A stretch of DNA of 38,152 nucleotides, taken from a virus. The notes under the pieces are model-generated. The model did not search any database. It was given only the letters and a program-made list of their open reading frames with translations, and was not told the DNA's origin. Positions 29,393-35,356 of the stretch are shown piece after piece. The position numbers were made by a program, and so were the translations under genes. The first letter of the stretch is position 1. Each line of letters begins with the position of its first letter. Location: IMG/VR virus record IMGVR_UViG_3300028654_000037, positions 1-38,152 of that record. The stretch is one strand, 5' to 3'.

Positions 29393-29575
29393 TTAGTTAC
29401 CCCCCATGATTTTGTCGAAGTCTCGCATATTCGCGCATGGTATGCCCTGGGTCTTTTCTCGAATGGCCTTAAAGTCTATTTGCTGGCCGGTCCCCTCACA
29501 TGCCGGGCAGTTGTCGCGCTGCCCGCCCTTTTTACAAAAACAGCTCGCGCCCGTCTTCGGTTGATATGCGCTCAT
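29393..29575 (-). CDS. 60-residue zinc-finger phage protein (MSAYQPKTG type)
   Basis: ATG 29575 has a perfect GGAGG 9 bases upstream. Product starts MSAYQPKTGASCFCKKGGQR and continues DNCPACEGTGQQ: a CxC and CxxCxGxG metal site. This N-terminal pattern is common in phages of proteobacteria. Role unknown. Confidence 0.7.
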   Translation of the reverse strand: MSAYQPKTGASCFCKKGGQRDNCPACEGTGQQIDFKAIREKTQGIPCANMRDFDKIMGGN

Positions 29576-29576
29576 G

Positions 29577-29819
29577 TTATTTAACCTCCACTTTCTCTCG
29601 GCCGATTCTGATAAAATCATGGTAATCAGATCGTGAGATATTCAAGCTATACAATTCTATAAGCCCTCGGCATTCATCCGGTAGGCCTTCATAGCCTTCG
29701 TCTATCACGTCCACAATGCCGCCCTCTTTATTGAGCAACACAAAGACGCGTTGTGGATTGCCATTAGGGCTTTGCGAGGCCCGCAAGTGTTGAAACATGA
29801 CGGCGCGTTTAGATTCCAT
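29577..29819 (-). CDS. 80-residue conserved phage protein, unknown
   Basis: Product contains SPNGNPQRVFVLLNKEGGIV and DVIDEGYEGLPDECRGLIEL, a pattern found in small phage early proteins ('NPNGNPxRVxV...VDVxDEGYxGxP'). Mixed alpha/beta, no Cys pair. Start ATG 29819. Confidence 0.65.
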   Translation of the reverse strand: MESKRAVMFQHLRASQSPNGNPQRVFVLLNKEGGIVDVIDEGYEGLPDECRGLIELYSLNISRSDYHDFIRIGREKVEVK

Positions 29820-29821
29820 GA

Positions 29822-30073
29822 TTATTTCACCCCCGCGATGAGGTTGTCAAAGTATTCTTGCGGCTTTAGACCGTACGCTCCGCCCCTCGGATTCCATTGG
29901 TTGATATGACGGGACGTGGTACGGCTCCAAAACTTATCGGTTTTGTATTGGTGCCAGCCGCCATTTTCGGGCTCTAAAACTAAAACAGCAACCGGCGTTT
30001 TATAACTAAAAAGTATTTGCATACCATCCATGGTCAATTCTGTCATGTTCGCTTTTATCGGGTTAAGGTTCAT
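29822..30073 (-). CDS. 83-residue conserved phage protein (DUF8033-like)
   Basis: ATG 30073, AAGGAG about 9 bases up. MNLNPIKANMTELTMDGMQI, SYKTPVAVLV, FWSRTTSRHINQWNPRGGAY, PQEYFDNLI: a recurring phage early protein (resembles DUF8033). It is the first gene after the promoter at 30110-30138. Function unknown. Confidence 0.7.
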   Translation of the reverse strand: MNLNPIKANMTELTMDGMQILFSYKTPVAVLVLEPENGGWHQYKTDKFWSRTTSRHINQWNPRGGAYGLKPQEYFDNLIAGVK

Positions 30074-30109
30074 TGTGTGAGCTCCTTTAAGTTTATTTTG
30101 ATCTGCTTC

Positions 30110-30138
30110 AGTATAGCCCCAAAACGCCTATTTGTCAA
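30110..30138 (-). promoter_or_regulatory. Consensus leftward sigma70 promoter
   Basis: Minus strand: -35 TTGACA (30138-30133), spacer 17, -10 TATACT (30115-30110) preceded by GGGC. Predicted start about 30 bases before the ATG at 30073 with a good SD between. The best standard promoter in the window; it overlaps the end of the gene upstream. Confidence 0.78.
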
Positions 30139-30301
30139 GACCCATTTTCGGATAATAGCCGCCGGTCTTGCCTAGCTTGACTACGTCCATCTGCCCGCTC
30201 GTTAGCTTCGCGTCTGGGAAATGGCATTGCCCGCTAGAATCTTTAAAACCTTCATGTATATTGAATTCTGTTTCCCGTTGATTGATAGGTCCATGTTTCA
30301 T
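30128..30301 (-). CDS. 57-residue protein, unknown
   Basis: ATG 30301, GGGGG 5 bases up, ATGA overlap with the upstream stop. Product MKHGPINQRETEFNIHEGFK, DSSGQCHFPDAKLTSGQMDV, then a basic Gly-rich end. Not recognised. Its 3' end contains the -35 box of the 30110-30138 promoter. Confidence 0.55.
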   Translation of the reverse strand: MKHGPINQRETEFNIHEGFKDSSGQCHFPDAKLTSGQMDVVKLGKTGGYYPKMGLDK

Positions 30302-30468
30302 AATATCCCCCATTCTCTCAGTGTCGCTACGTCTTCACCTGTAAGCCCGTATGCATTTCTATACACTATTTCCGGCATAGCCGCTATCTCCGCTTCGTCT
30401 AGGGCCTCTTGCGCGTCTAGCTCCGCGTTTATGGCTGCATCCATCTGCTCATATTCTTTGTTGGTCAT
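30298..30468 (-). CDS. 56-residue acidic helical protein
   Basis: ATG 30468 follows GGGGGCG; TGA overlaps the next ATG. Product MTNKEYEQMDAAINAELDAQ, EALDEAEIAAM: strongly acidic helix. Acidic mini-proteins can mimic DNA, but nothing here proves it. Not recognised. Confidence 0.55.
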   Translation of the reverse strand: MTNKEYEQMDAAINAELDAQEALDEAEIAAMPEIVYRNAYGLTGEDVATLREWGIL

Positions 30469-30647
30469 ATCGCCCCCATGGGTCTACATTTTTCATGCCG
30501 TACTAAGTCTCCTACTTTCACTCGCTGCCACGGCATAGACTTAAGGTAGTTCACACTCTTCCCACATATGAAACACCGCTGCACCCAGGGCCGCCCGTCT
30601 GCTGTCAAACTCGGCTTTAACATGTATGGGTCTGTTATTTTATTCAT
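30465..30647 (-). CDS. 60-residue zinc-finger-like protein
   Basis: ATG 30647, GGGGGG upstream. RCFICGKSVNYLKSM and LVRHEKCRPMG form a CxxC...HxxC site like that of the 20255-20446 gene. Basic elsewhere. Role unknown. Confidence 0.62.
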   Translation of the reverse strand: MNKITDPYMLKPSLTADGRPWVQRCFICGKSVNYLKSMPWQRVKVGDLVRHEKCRPMGAI

Positions 30648-30660
30648 GCGCCCCCCTTTC

Positions 30661-30891
30661 CTACCATTCCCCAAACGTGCAGACCACGCCACAACCGCCG
30701 GACGTGTGCCGCGCACCGCTGAAATGGGCGGCCACCTCTGCAGACGCCCGCGCGTCCATCTGGGCGCGAGACGGTCCCCAACCCTTGCGCGCCGGTGCCC
30801 CGGCCGCCAGTTCCCGGCAGCGGCTGCACGCCATATCATACCGGCCAAACACCCGGCCGCATGTTCCATCATGCCGCGTTTTAGTTTCCAT
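30661..30891 (-). CDS. 76-residue conserved Cys-rich phage protein, probably leaderless
   Basis: Product starts METKTRHDGTCGRVFGRYDM and has ACSRCRELAAGAPARKGWG and SGGCGVVCTFGEW: six Cys in a layout seen in other phage early proteins. The ATG (30891) lies 6 bases after the -10 box of the promoter at 30898-30926, so the mRNA should begin at or within a base of the start codon. First gene of the leftward block. Confidence 0.72.
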   Translation of the reverse strand: METKTRHDGTCGRVFGRYDMACSRCRELAAGAPARKGWGPSRAQMDARASAEVAAHFSGARHTSGGCGVVCTFGEW

Positions 30892-30897
30892 ACAAAT

Positions 30898-30926
30898 AGG
30901 ATAGCACCACAAGCCCATTTTGTCAA
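30898..30926 (-). promoter_or_regulatory. Leftward promoter at the head of the early block
   Basis: Minus strand: -35 TTGACA (30926-30921), spacer 17, extended -10 GTGC+TATCCT (-10 at 30903-30898). Spacing puts the transcript start at about 30891, the A of the ATG. It probably starts the leftward early transcription. Confidence 0.75.
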
Positions 30927-30939
30927 GGCCCAAAGGCAT

Positions 30940-31249
30940 ACTACTATACCAGATATATCAAATCATGCAATAAATCTTTTTGCGCCTACCGTGCCGCGCG
31001 TCATCCGCTGTCATGCGTTTGACGCATTCCGGCCCCTATAGTGGAAGGGGTAGGGCCTAACGGCTTTACGCCTTTTTTATTTGCGATAGCACAATTGTAG
31101 GGCACACTCCCTAGTTTCTCTTTCCTGCGTCTGGCGGCTCACGAGCTACCCGGCGGCTTGAGAGTCTATCTTAACTAGGCAAAGAGCCCCGCCCGGCGTA
31201 ATGGCACGGCGAATAGAAGATAAGATAGAACTATGCGAAAGGAGATTAG
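30940..31249. other. Non-coding divergent region, control or origin candidate
   Basis: No credible gene in about 310 bases. It holds an AT-rich stretch (30946-30985), a perfect inverted repeat ATGCGT-TTG-ACGCAT (31013-31027), overlapping stems GGCCC...GGGCC (31031-31057) and CCCCT...AGGGG (31033-31050), and a T-run (31073-31078). A possible rightward promoter overlaps the leftward one (TTGTCA, 16 bases, TACTAT, 30920-30947). It separates leftward from rightward genes, so operators or a replication origin are plausible. Confidence 0.45.
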
Positions 31250-31420
31250 ATGCTTAGATCAATTTATCGCTACACGCCTAAAGAATTAAGGTATAAGAAA
31301 TCTAATCGGAAACCGCGTAGCCGTTACGTGTCTAATGATCTAGTGAACTGGGCTAAAACACTAGACGTTAAGCAACTAGGCGAAGTAGGACGAGTAAAGA
31401 ATAAAAAACTAGTGTGTTAA
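31250..31420 (+). CDS. 56-residue basic protein, rightward
   Basis: ATG 31250 has a perfect SD (AAAGGAG, 6 bases upstream). Product MLRSIYRYTPKELRYKKSNR, KPRSRYVSNDLVNWAKTLDV: very basic first half, possibly DNA-binding. The only small rightward gene in the control region, followed at once by a hairpin. A regulator role is possible but there is no recognisable HTH. Confidence 0.6.
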   Translation: MLRSIYRYTPKELRYKKSNRKPRSRYVSNDLVNWAKTLDVKQLGEVGRVKNKKLVC

Positions 31421-31424
31421 GCGG

Positions 31425-31451
31425 CTACGTTTACCAGATAAATAAACGTAG
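31425..31451. terminator. 8-bp hairpin after the rightward small gene
   Basis: Perfect inverted repeat CTACGTTT, 11-base loop, AAACGTAG, starting 4 bases after the stop at 31420. No long T-run follows, so a factor-independent terminator is uncertain; RNA stabilisation or protein binding is also possible. Confidence 0.4.
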
Positions 31452-31466
31452 AGCATTTATTCACCT

Positions 31467-31478
31467 AAACGGCCGTTT
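31467..31478. repeat. 12-bp perfect palindrome AAACGGCCGTTT
   Basis: Self-complementary with no loop, between the rightward small gene and the leftward frame ending at 31501. May be a protein-binding site or part of a two-way terminator. Confidence 0.5.
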
Positions 31479-31500
31479 TAAGCGGCTGGCGTAGATACAC

Positions 31501-31686
31501 CTATCCGCCCTCATGCGGCCGCCGTTCTATCGTGATAGCGTGCATTTCGTTACACGCTATGTGATTTAAACGCATATGATAAGCGCGGCTGCATTCTAAG
31601 CAAGGTAGTAGTTTGCGGTAGGCGTTTTGTAACGGTATGCGGTAAATTTGGGCAGCTGGCCCCGAAGGGCCGCCCGCCCCCTGCAC
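31501..31686 (-). CDS. Possible 61-residue protein downstream of the 31691 promoter
   Basis: Open frame with GTG at 31686, only 4 bases after a -10 box, so this start would be at or before the transcript start; no SD for any internal start. The C-terminal half has CLECSRAYHMRLNHIACNEM, a possible CxxC...H...H..C metal site like the other mini-proteins. It may be real, or the transcript may act as an RNA. Confidence 0.35.
   Translation of the reverse strand: MQGAGGPSGPAAQIYRIPLQNAYRKLLPCLECSRAYHMRLNHIACNEMHAITIERRPHEGG
31658..31671 (-). promoter_or_regulatory. cUUCGg tetraloop hairpin at RNA 5' end
   Basis: Minus-strand RNA GGCCC-UUCG-GGGCC: five G-C pairs closed by the extra-stable C(UUCG)G loop. 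It begins about 13 bases after the predicted transcript start of the 31691 promoter, so it would cap the 5' end of that RNA. Confidence 0.55.
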
Positions 31687-31690
31687 TATC

Positions 31691-31719
31691 AGGATAGCAC
31701 GGAAACGCTAAAATTTCAA
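31691..31719 (-). promoter_or_regulatory. Leftward sigma70-type promoter
   Basis: Minus strand: -35 TTGAAA (31719-31714), spacer 17, extended -10 GTGC+TATCCT (-10 at 31696-31691), the same -10 block as at 30898. It would make a leftward transcript toward 31500. Confidence 0.65.
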
Positions 31720-31739
31720 TGGGCCGAAAGGCTCAAATA

Positions 31740-31755
31740 TGCAAACAAGTTTGCA
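31740..31755. promoter_or_regulatory. Palindrome TGCAAAC-AA-GTTTGCA, operator candidate
   Basis: Perfect 7-bp inverted repeat with a 2-base centre, 13 bases before the ATG at 31768 and about 20 bases upstream of the leftward -35 at 31714-31719. Typical size for a dimeric regulator site. Confidence 0.5.
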
Positions 31756-31767
31756 CATCGGGGGAAC

Positions 31768-32247
31768 ATGGACACGCCATTAAGCCGGGAACGGGAAGAG
31801 ATGGACCAGACCACCGGCCAACCGTACACGCCGGAACAGATAGCCGGGCCGTGTTGCGACAATGGCCGCTTTGAAGAGGCGCACGCTTGCCAGAAAGGAT
31901 GCCCGCCGCCCGGTACGCCCGTAGGTCCAGCCGTTGAACGCAACGGGGCAGGCATTGAGCGGGCAAAGCTGCGGGGCTCGCCTGGCCGCCCGCCGGGTGT
32001 ACGCGGGCCGCTAAACTCTAAGCACCCTAGCAGCATGGGCCGCAAATTCCTAAAGGCCGGGCTTGACTGGCAGACTGATTTCGCCCTAGCAATCAAGAGC
32101 AACAAGCGTGAGCGTATCAAGCTATGGCTGCGCCTATTGCCCTACCTTGTCACTACGCATAATGTGGTGAAGGTGAAGAAATGGAAGGGCAAGGCGAGCA
32201 AGGCCGCGTTGATAGCCTTGGACGCGCTAGAGGGGAAGAATGGATAA
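31768..32247 (+). CDS. Possible small terminase subunit
   Basis: 159 residues from ATG 31768 (GGGGG 3 bases up); the frame is open further upstream through the promoter region but has no SD there. The N-terminal part is polar with a Cys pair (GPCCDNG...CQKGCPP). The C-terminal half (GRPPGVRGPLNSKH, DWQTDFALAIKSNKRERIKL, WLRLLPYLVTT, KGKASKAALIALDALEG) resembles small terminase or packaging-adaptor proteins. First gene of the rightward packaging block, about 1.5 kb before the large terminase. Call rests on position and weak resemblance. Confidence 0.42.
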   Translation: MDTPLSREREEMDQTTGQPYTPEQIAGPCCDNGRFEEAHACQKGCPPPGTPVGPAVERNGAGIERAKLRGSPGRPPGVRGPLNSKHPSSMGRKFLKAGLDWQTDFALAIKSNKRERIKLWLRLLPYLVTTHNVVKVKKWKGKASKAALIALDALEGKNG

Positions 32248-32413
32248 TTTTATTGGGGAAATTGAGTACGAGCTCAGGCAGATCATCAAGCACCGGTCTA
32301 ATGTTCTCTTGCCGCTGCCGCCTGATGAACTGGACATGCTGGCGAAGCACCACACGCGCAAACTTGCCCGATGGCTGGCCGCGCTTTACATGGACGGACA
32401 CGTCAATGCTTAG
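32240..32413 (+). CDS. 57-residue helical protein, unknown
   Basis: ATG 32240 lies in the end of the previous gene with AGGGGAAG upstream. Product MDNFIGEIEYELRQIIKHRS, LPLPPDELDMLAKHHTRKLA, RWLAALYMDG: helical with many His/Arg. Not recognised. Confidence 0.55.
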   Translation: MDNFIGEIEYELRQIIKHRSNVLLPLPPDELDMLAKHHTRKLARWLAALYMDGHVNA

Positions 32414-32792
32414 ACGCTTATGGGACGCATTGCGCCGCCTGTTCGACTTCTCTACTGTTCGTTTGGCTATCGTTAGGAAATATACAGACGCGAACGGCGC
32501 ATATATCGGTGAACTATATTTAGAGCTACCCGATAAGCACGGCTATAGGATGATAGGGGTATCGCTTGATTCCTTGCCTCTAGACTATCCAGGCGGTAAG
32601 AAATGGCGGCTAGACACGTCTAACGACTTCCTAGCTCCATTGCCGCGTAACGTAGTGCGCGTTGGGGCGGTTGATCCCGGGAATAATGATTTCATACGCG
32701 ACTATGTACAACACTTGCCGCGTTGGGATATGTCGCTCATGGTGCAGAATAGATTTATTGAACATGTTCTAGAGGGGAAGCAGACGAGGTAG
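32406..32792 (+). CDS. 128-residue protein, unknown, ending in amber
   Basis: ATG 32406 overlaps the previous stop. Basic amphipathic start (MLRRLWDALRRLFDF), then beta-rich (VRLAIVRKYTDANGAYIGEL, YLELPDKHGYRMIGVSLDSL, KKWRLDTSNDFLAPLPRNVV). Ends with TAG; the frame then stays open for 36 more codons and encodes a CxC...CxxC motif. No family recognised. Confidence 0.58.
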   Translation: MLRRLWDALRRLFDFSTVRLAIVRKYTDANGAYIGELYLELPDKHGYRMIGVSLDSLPLDYPGGKKWRLDTSNDFLAPLPRNVVRVGAVDPGNNDFIRDYVQHLPRWDMSLMVQNRFIEHVLEGKQTR

Positions 32793-32903
32793 ACTAAAAC
32801 GTGTCAATGCCGACGGGTTACGCCAGTCATATTGGTGTGGAATGAGCCGCTAGGTAGCGTGTATATGTGCCTAGTGTGCAAGGGGATATTGAATGGACGA
32901 TAA
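32793..32903 (+). other. In-frame zinc-ribbon-like frame after an amber stop
   Basis: Directly after the TAG of the 32406-32792 gene, in the same frame, 36 codons encode TKTCQCRRVTPVILVWNEPL, GSVYMCLVCKGILNGR, then TAA. The CxC and CxxC 24 residues apart look like a real zinc ribbon. No ATG opens it; only ACG or internal TTG/GTG codons. It may be a read-through extension, a non-standard start, or a decayed gene. Confidence 0.35.
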
Positions 32904-33180
32904 GCCTAGGACATTGAGCGCAAGCAAGGATGAGCCGCAACTGCTCAGTATGGACGGCGGTATCATGCTACGAGATTTCAATCCCAAAGGTATATTGCGT
33001 TTCACCGGCCGTAAATGCTTTACGTGCAATGGTGAGATACTCGACCATTGGCTCAGGCATTCAGACGATACAAGTTTGCAAGGCGTCTACTGGTGCTCGA
33101 AGACGGGTAGCCAATGGAGCGAAGGATACGCTACGGAATGGGACGTGCCAAAGGATTTCGGACAAACGCAAGGCGCATAG
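32893..33180 (+). CDS. 95-residue protein, unknown
   Basis: ATG 32893 with AAGGGG upstream. Residues 38-50 have KCFTCNGEI and later WCSKTGSQW: possible partial metal site. Acidic C-terminus. Not recognised. Confidence 0.58.
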   Translation: MDDKPRTLSASKDEPQLLSMDGGIMLRDFNPKGILRFTGRKCFTCNGEILDHWLRHSDDTSLQGVYWCSKTGSQWSEGYATEWDVPKDFGQTQGA

Positions 33181-33223
33181 TTTACAGTGCCTTACGAACT
33201 ATAAACCATCGGGGGAAGAGAAC

Positions 33224-33544
33224 ATGAACGATAGCACACAAGCACAATCAGCCGCACCGGTAGCGCAGACTAAGCAGGCAAGTCTCAAAGATATCGAAGC
33301 GGTACGCGACCTATTCGCTAGAGCGCATGATTACATTTCACAGGCTAGTCATCCGGGTCACCTGGGAATGAAAGTAGCCGAGGTGCTGAACTTCCTAGCG
33401 TTTCAATACAATGATTTCAAGACGCGCGCTGAGAACTTGGGCAAGCAGATCGAAGCAGATGCCAAGGCCGAACTGAGCAAGGTGGATGTGGAAGCGGCGA
33501 AAGCGGCCGTTGACGCCGTCATCGTTGAGCAGCCGAAAGCCTAA
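33224..33544 (+). CDS. 106-residue helical protein, unknown
   Basis: ATG 33224 has GGGGGAAGAG just upstream. Low-complexity lead (MNDSTQAQSAAPVAQTKQAS), then helical KDIEAVRDLFARAHDYISQA and FNDFKTRAENLGK-like stretches, ending Ala/Lys/Val-rich. No enzymatic motif. Not recognised. Confidence 0.62.
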   Translation: MNDSTQAQSAAPVAQTKQASLKDIEAVRDLFARAHDYISQASHPGHLGMKVAEVLNFLAFQYNDFKTRAENLGKQIEADAKAELSKVDVEAAKAAVDAVIVEQPKA

Positions 33545-33717
33545 TGGATCTAAACGGCAACCATCCTAGGTGCGAATGCCACGAATGCACACAGGTGCGG
33601 GCTAGAGAGAATGGAATATCTGCCTATCCATACGAAAAGCCTTGGCCAATAAGCAATACGCCATTACTGCCTTGCCTTTGTGGAAAGAGTTATCCGCACA
33701 CTTGCGTGTGGTGCTAG
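33544..33717 (+). CDS. 57-residue Cys-rich zinc protein
   Basis: ATG 33544 overlaps the previous TAA, and the stop abuts the terminase ATG at 33718. HPRCECHECTQVRAREN and PCLCGKSYPHTCVWC hold seven Cys and several His, enough for two metal sites. Immediately upstream of the large terminase; it might act as a DNA-recognition partner in packaging, but this is only a guess. Confidence 0.6.
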   Translation: MDLNGNHPRCECHECTQVRARENGISAYPYEKPWPISNTPLLPCLCGKSYPHTCVWC

Positions 33718-35190
33718 ATGACTGATGCCGAGAAGGCCATCGAAGCCTCTTGGCAAGTAGGGCGGCTGTACGTTCACCTGAATCCGAGTCAGCGGAAGAT
33801 TTACGATGCGTTCAAGTTGAGCATCGGGAAGAACTCTAAATTCGTGGTGAACTGCAGCCGCAAGATCGGGAAGAGCGTTCTTGGTCTGTTTCTGGGCGTG
33901 GAAACGTGCATCGCCAAGCCAAATTCATTGGTGGCGTTCATCGCACCGACCGTGGATGATGTTCAAGAATACGTCCGGCAGCTATGGGATGTGGTGTTTG
34001 CCACATGCCCGGAGCATCTGAAGCCGAAGCTACGGCGAACACAGATTGTGTTCCCAAATGGCTCCAAGATACTGTTCCGGGGCGTTGGCAAGGGTGTGGG
34101 AACGTCCTACAACAATTTGCGTTCTTTTGCCTTTGATTTGATTATTTTGGACGAAGCGGGGTTTAGTGCCAACCTGGACGAGATAGTTGACGGAGCCCTG
34201 GTTGCCACGCTTATACCGCGCAACGGGAACATGCTTCTGCTGTCCACACCCCCCGTCACGCCTGACCACGCGTTTAAGGGCTATTGCGATCAGGCGGAAA
34301 TAGACGGGGCCTATATGAAGCTCACCATACGAGATAGCCATTACTCGATGGAGAGGCAGGAGAAGTTCATCAAAGACCTTGGCGGGATACTCTCCCACAA
34401 GGTAAGGCGGGAGTTCTTTTGTGAATTCGTCATCGATACGGACTTCCAGCTGTGCCCAGAATGGAAGCAGGAATATGAAAAAGAGATACCAAAGACGGAC
34501 AATTTCAAGTGGTGGTTCAAGTATGATGCGCTGGATCAGGGCTGGACAGATAATTCTGTATGCGGGTTTGCTTCTGTGGAGTGGAATGGGGGTAAGTCGG
34601 TTATAGTGTTACGGGATGAAGTGTGCATGAAGTCGCCCGAGCAAACGACCGATCTGCTCGCCGAAAAGATCATCCTGAAAGAGCATGAGGTGTTTGAAAA
34701 TGCGGAGATCAAGAAACGGATTGCGGATAACAACACGCCTTCTCTGTTGCAAGACTTCAACCTACGCCATCACCTTTATTTTTCGCCCGTGGAAAGTAAA
34801 ACGTACTTGGACGTTATGGTTTCCGACGTTCGTGAGCTTGTCAAAGAAGGCCGCGTAATTGTCAGTCCTAAATGCGTTCAAACGCTCGGATGCCTCAAGA
34901 ATGGTGTGTGGACGAAGACGAAAGGGGGAGCGCGGGGGAAGGAATTTTCGCGCTCAAAGACGTTTGGCCACTATGACGGTTTCGCAATGCTGATGTATCT
35001 AGTCCGCAGCGTGGATATGGTGAAGAATCCGCTGCCACCGGCATTCAGGCACAATGAAGAGAACACATTCATCCCGAAAAAGATACTTGAGGGCGACACA
35101 GCGGCAATCCAAGATATAGTGGGCGCGGGAATGGATGCCGCATTTGCCCAGGAATTTAACGCAAAAGAGCACGACGAATCTTATGACTGA
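33718..35190 (+). CDS. terL: Terminase large subunit
   Basis: 490 residues. ATPase: Walker A VNCSRKIGKS (residues 44-53, the terminase form SR(K/Q)xGKS), Walker B LIILDEAG (141-148), coupling motif LLLSTPP (172-178). Nuclease half: ALDQGWTDNSVCGFASV around Asp272, ADNNTPSLLQDF, and HYDGFAMLMYLVRS near residue 421, in line with the RNase H-like terminase nuclease. It drives DNA packaging through the portal encoded downstream. Length is typical. Confidence 0.93.
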   Translation: MTDAEKAIEASWQVGRLYVHLNPSQRKIYDAFKLSIGKNSKFVVNCSRKIGKSVLGLFLGVETCIAKPNSLVAFIAPTVDDVQEYVRQLWDVVFATCPEHLKPKLRRTQIVFPNGSKILFRGVGKGVGTSYNNLRSFAFDLIILDEAGFSANLDEIVDGALVATLIPRNGNMLLLSTPPVTPDHAFKGYCDQAEIDGAYMKLTIRDSHYSMERQEKFIKDLGGILSHKVRREFFCEFVIDTDFQLCPEWKQEYEKEIPKTDNFKWWFKYDALDQGWTDNSVCGFASVEWNGGKSVIVLRDEVCMKSPEQTTDLLAEKIILKEHEVFENAEIKKRIADNNTPSLLQDFNLRHHLYFSPVESKTYLDVMVSDVRELVKEGRVIVSPKCVQTLGCLKNGVWTKTKGGARGKEFSRSKTFGHYDGFAMLMYLVRSVDMVKNPLPPAFRHNEENTFIPKKILEGDTAAIQDIVGAGMDAAFAQEFNAKEHDESYD

Positions 35191-35356
35191 GATGACTCCT
35201 TGTGATTTTGTAAAGGCTGGCACTACGGATGCCAAGAACTTCGGCGAATTTCTGGCTCATGTAGCCGACTGCAAAGACTGTCAGCGTAGGGTATTTTCGC
35301 GCATTATCATTGAATTTAAGCAGAAGCAAATGGAGATAACTAATGGCCAGCGGTAG
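35183..35356 (+). CDS. 57-residue HxxxCxxC protein between terminase and portal
   Basis: ATG 35183 overlaps the terminase stop; the end overlaps the portal start by 14 bases. FGEFLAHVADCKDCQRRVFS has an HxxxCxxC site as in zinc-binding anti-sigma domains, and CDFVKAG adds an upstream Cys. Its 3' end carries the portal's SD. Function unknown. Confidence 0.6.
   Translation: MTEMTPCDFVKAGTTDAKNFGEFLAHVADCKDCQRRVFSRIIIEFKQKQMEITNGQR

Noticed and set aside
30568-31041. 157-residue plus-strand open frame
   Set aside because: Antisense to the 30465-30647 and 30661-30891 genes, which have SDs, a promoter and family-like Cys patterns.
31031-31042. TATAGT at 31037 as a rightward promoter
   Set aside because: The only TTGACG nearby is 12 bases away and the hexamer 17 bases upstream (TGCGTT) is a poor -35.
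30940-31249. tRNA gene in the control region
   Set aside because: No T-loop consensus and no cloverleaf could be drawn on either strand.
31201-31257. 18-codon frame (MARRIEDKIELCERRLDA) overlapping the 31250 gene start
   Set aside because: No SD and no motif; could be a leader peptide but unsupported.
31716-32120. 134-residue minus-strand open frame
   Set aside because: Antisense to the 31768-32247 gene, no SD; explained by GC bias.
32790-32792. Genome-wide amber recoding
   Set aside because: Several solid genes (prim-pol at 21208, the LAGLIDADG gene at 13791) end in TAG followed by well-placed next starts.
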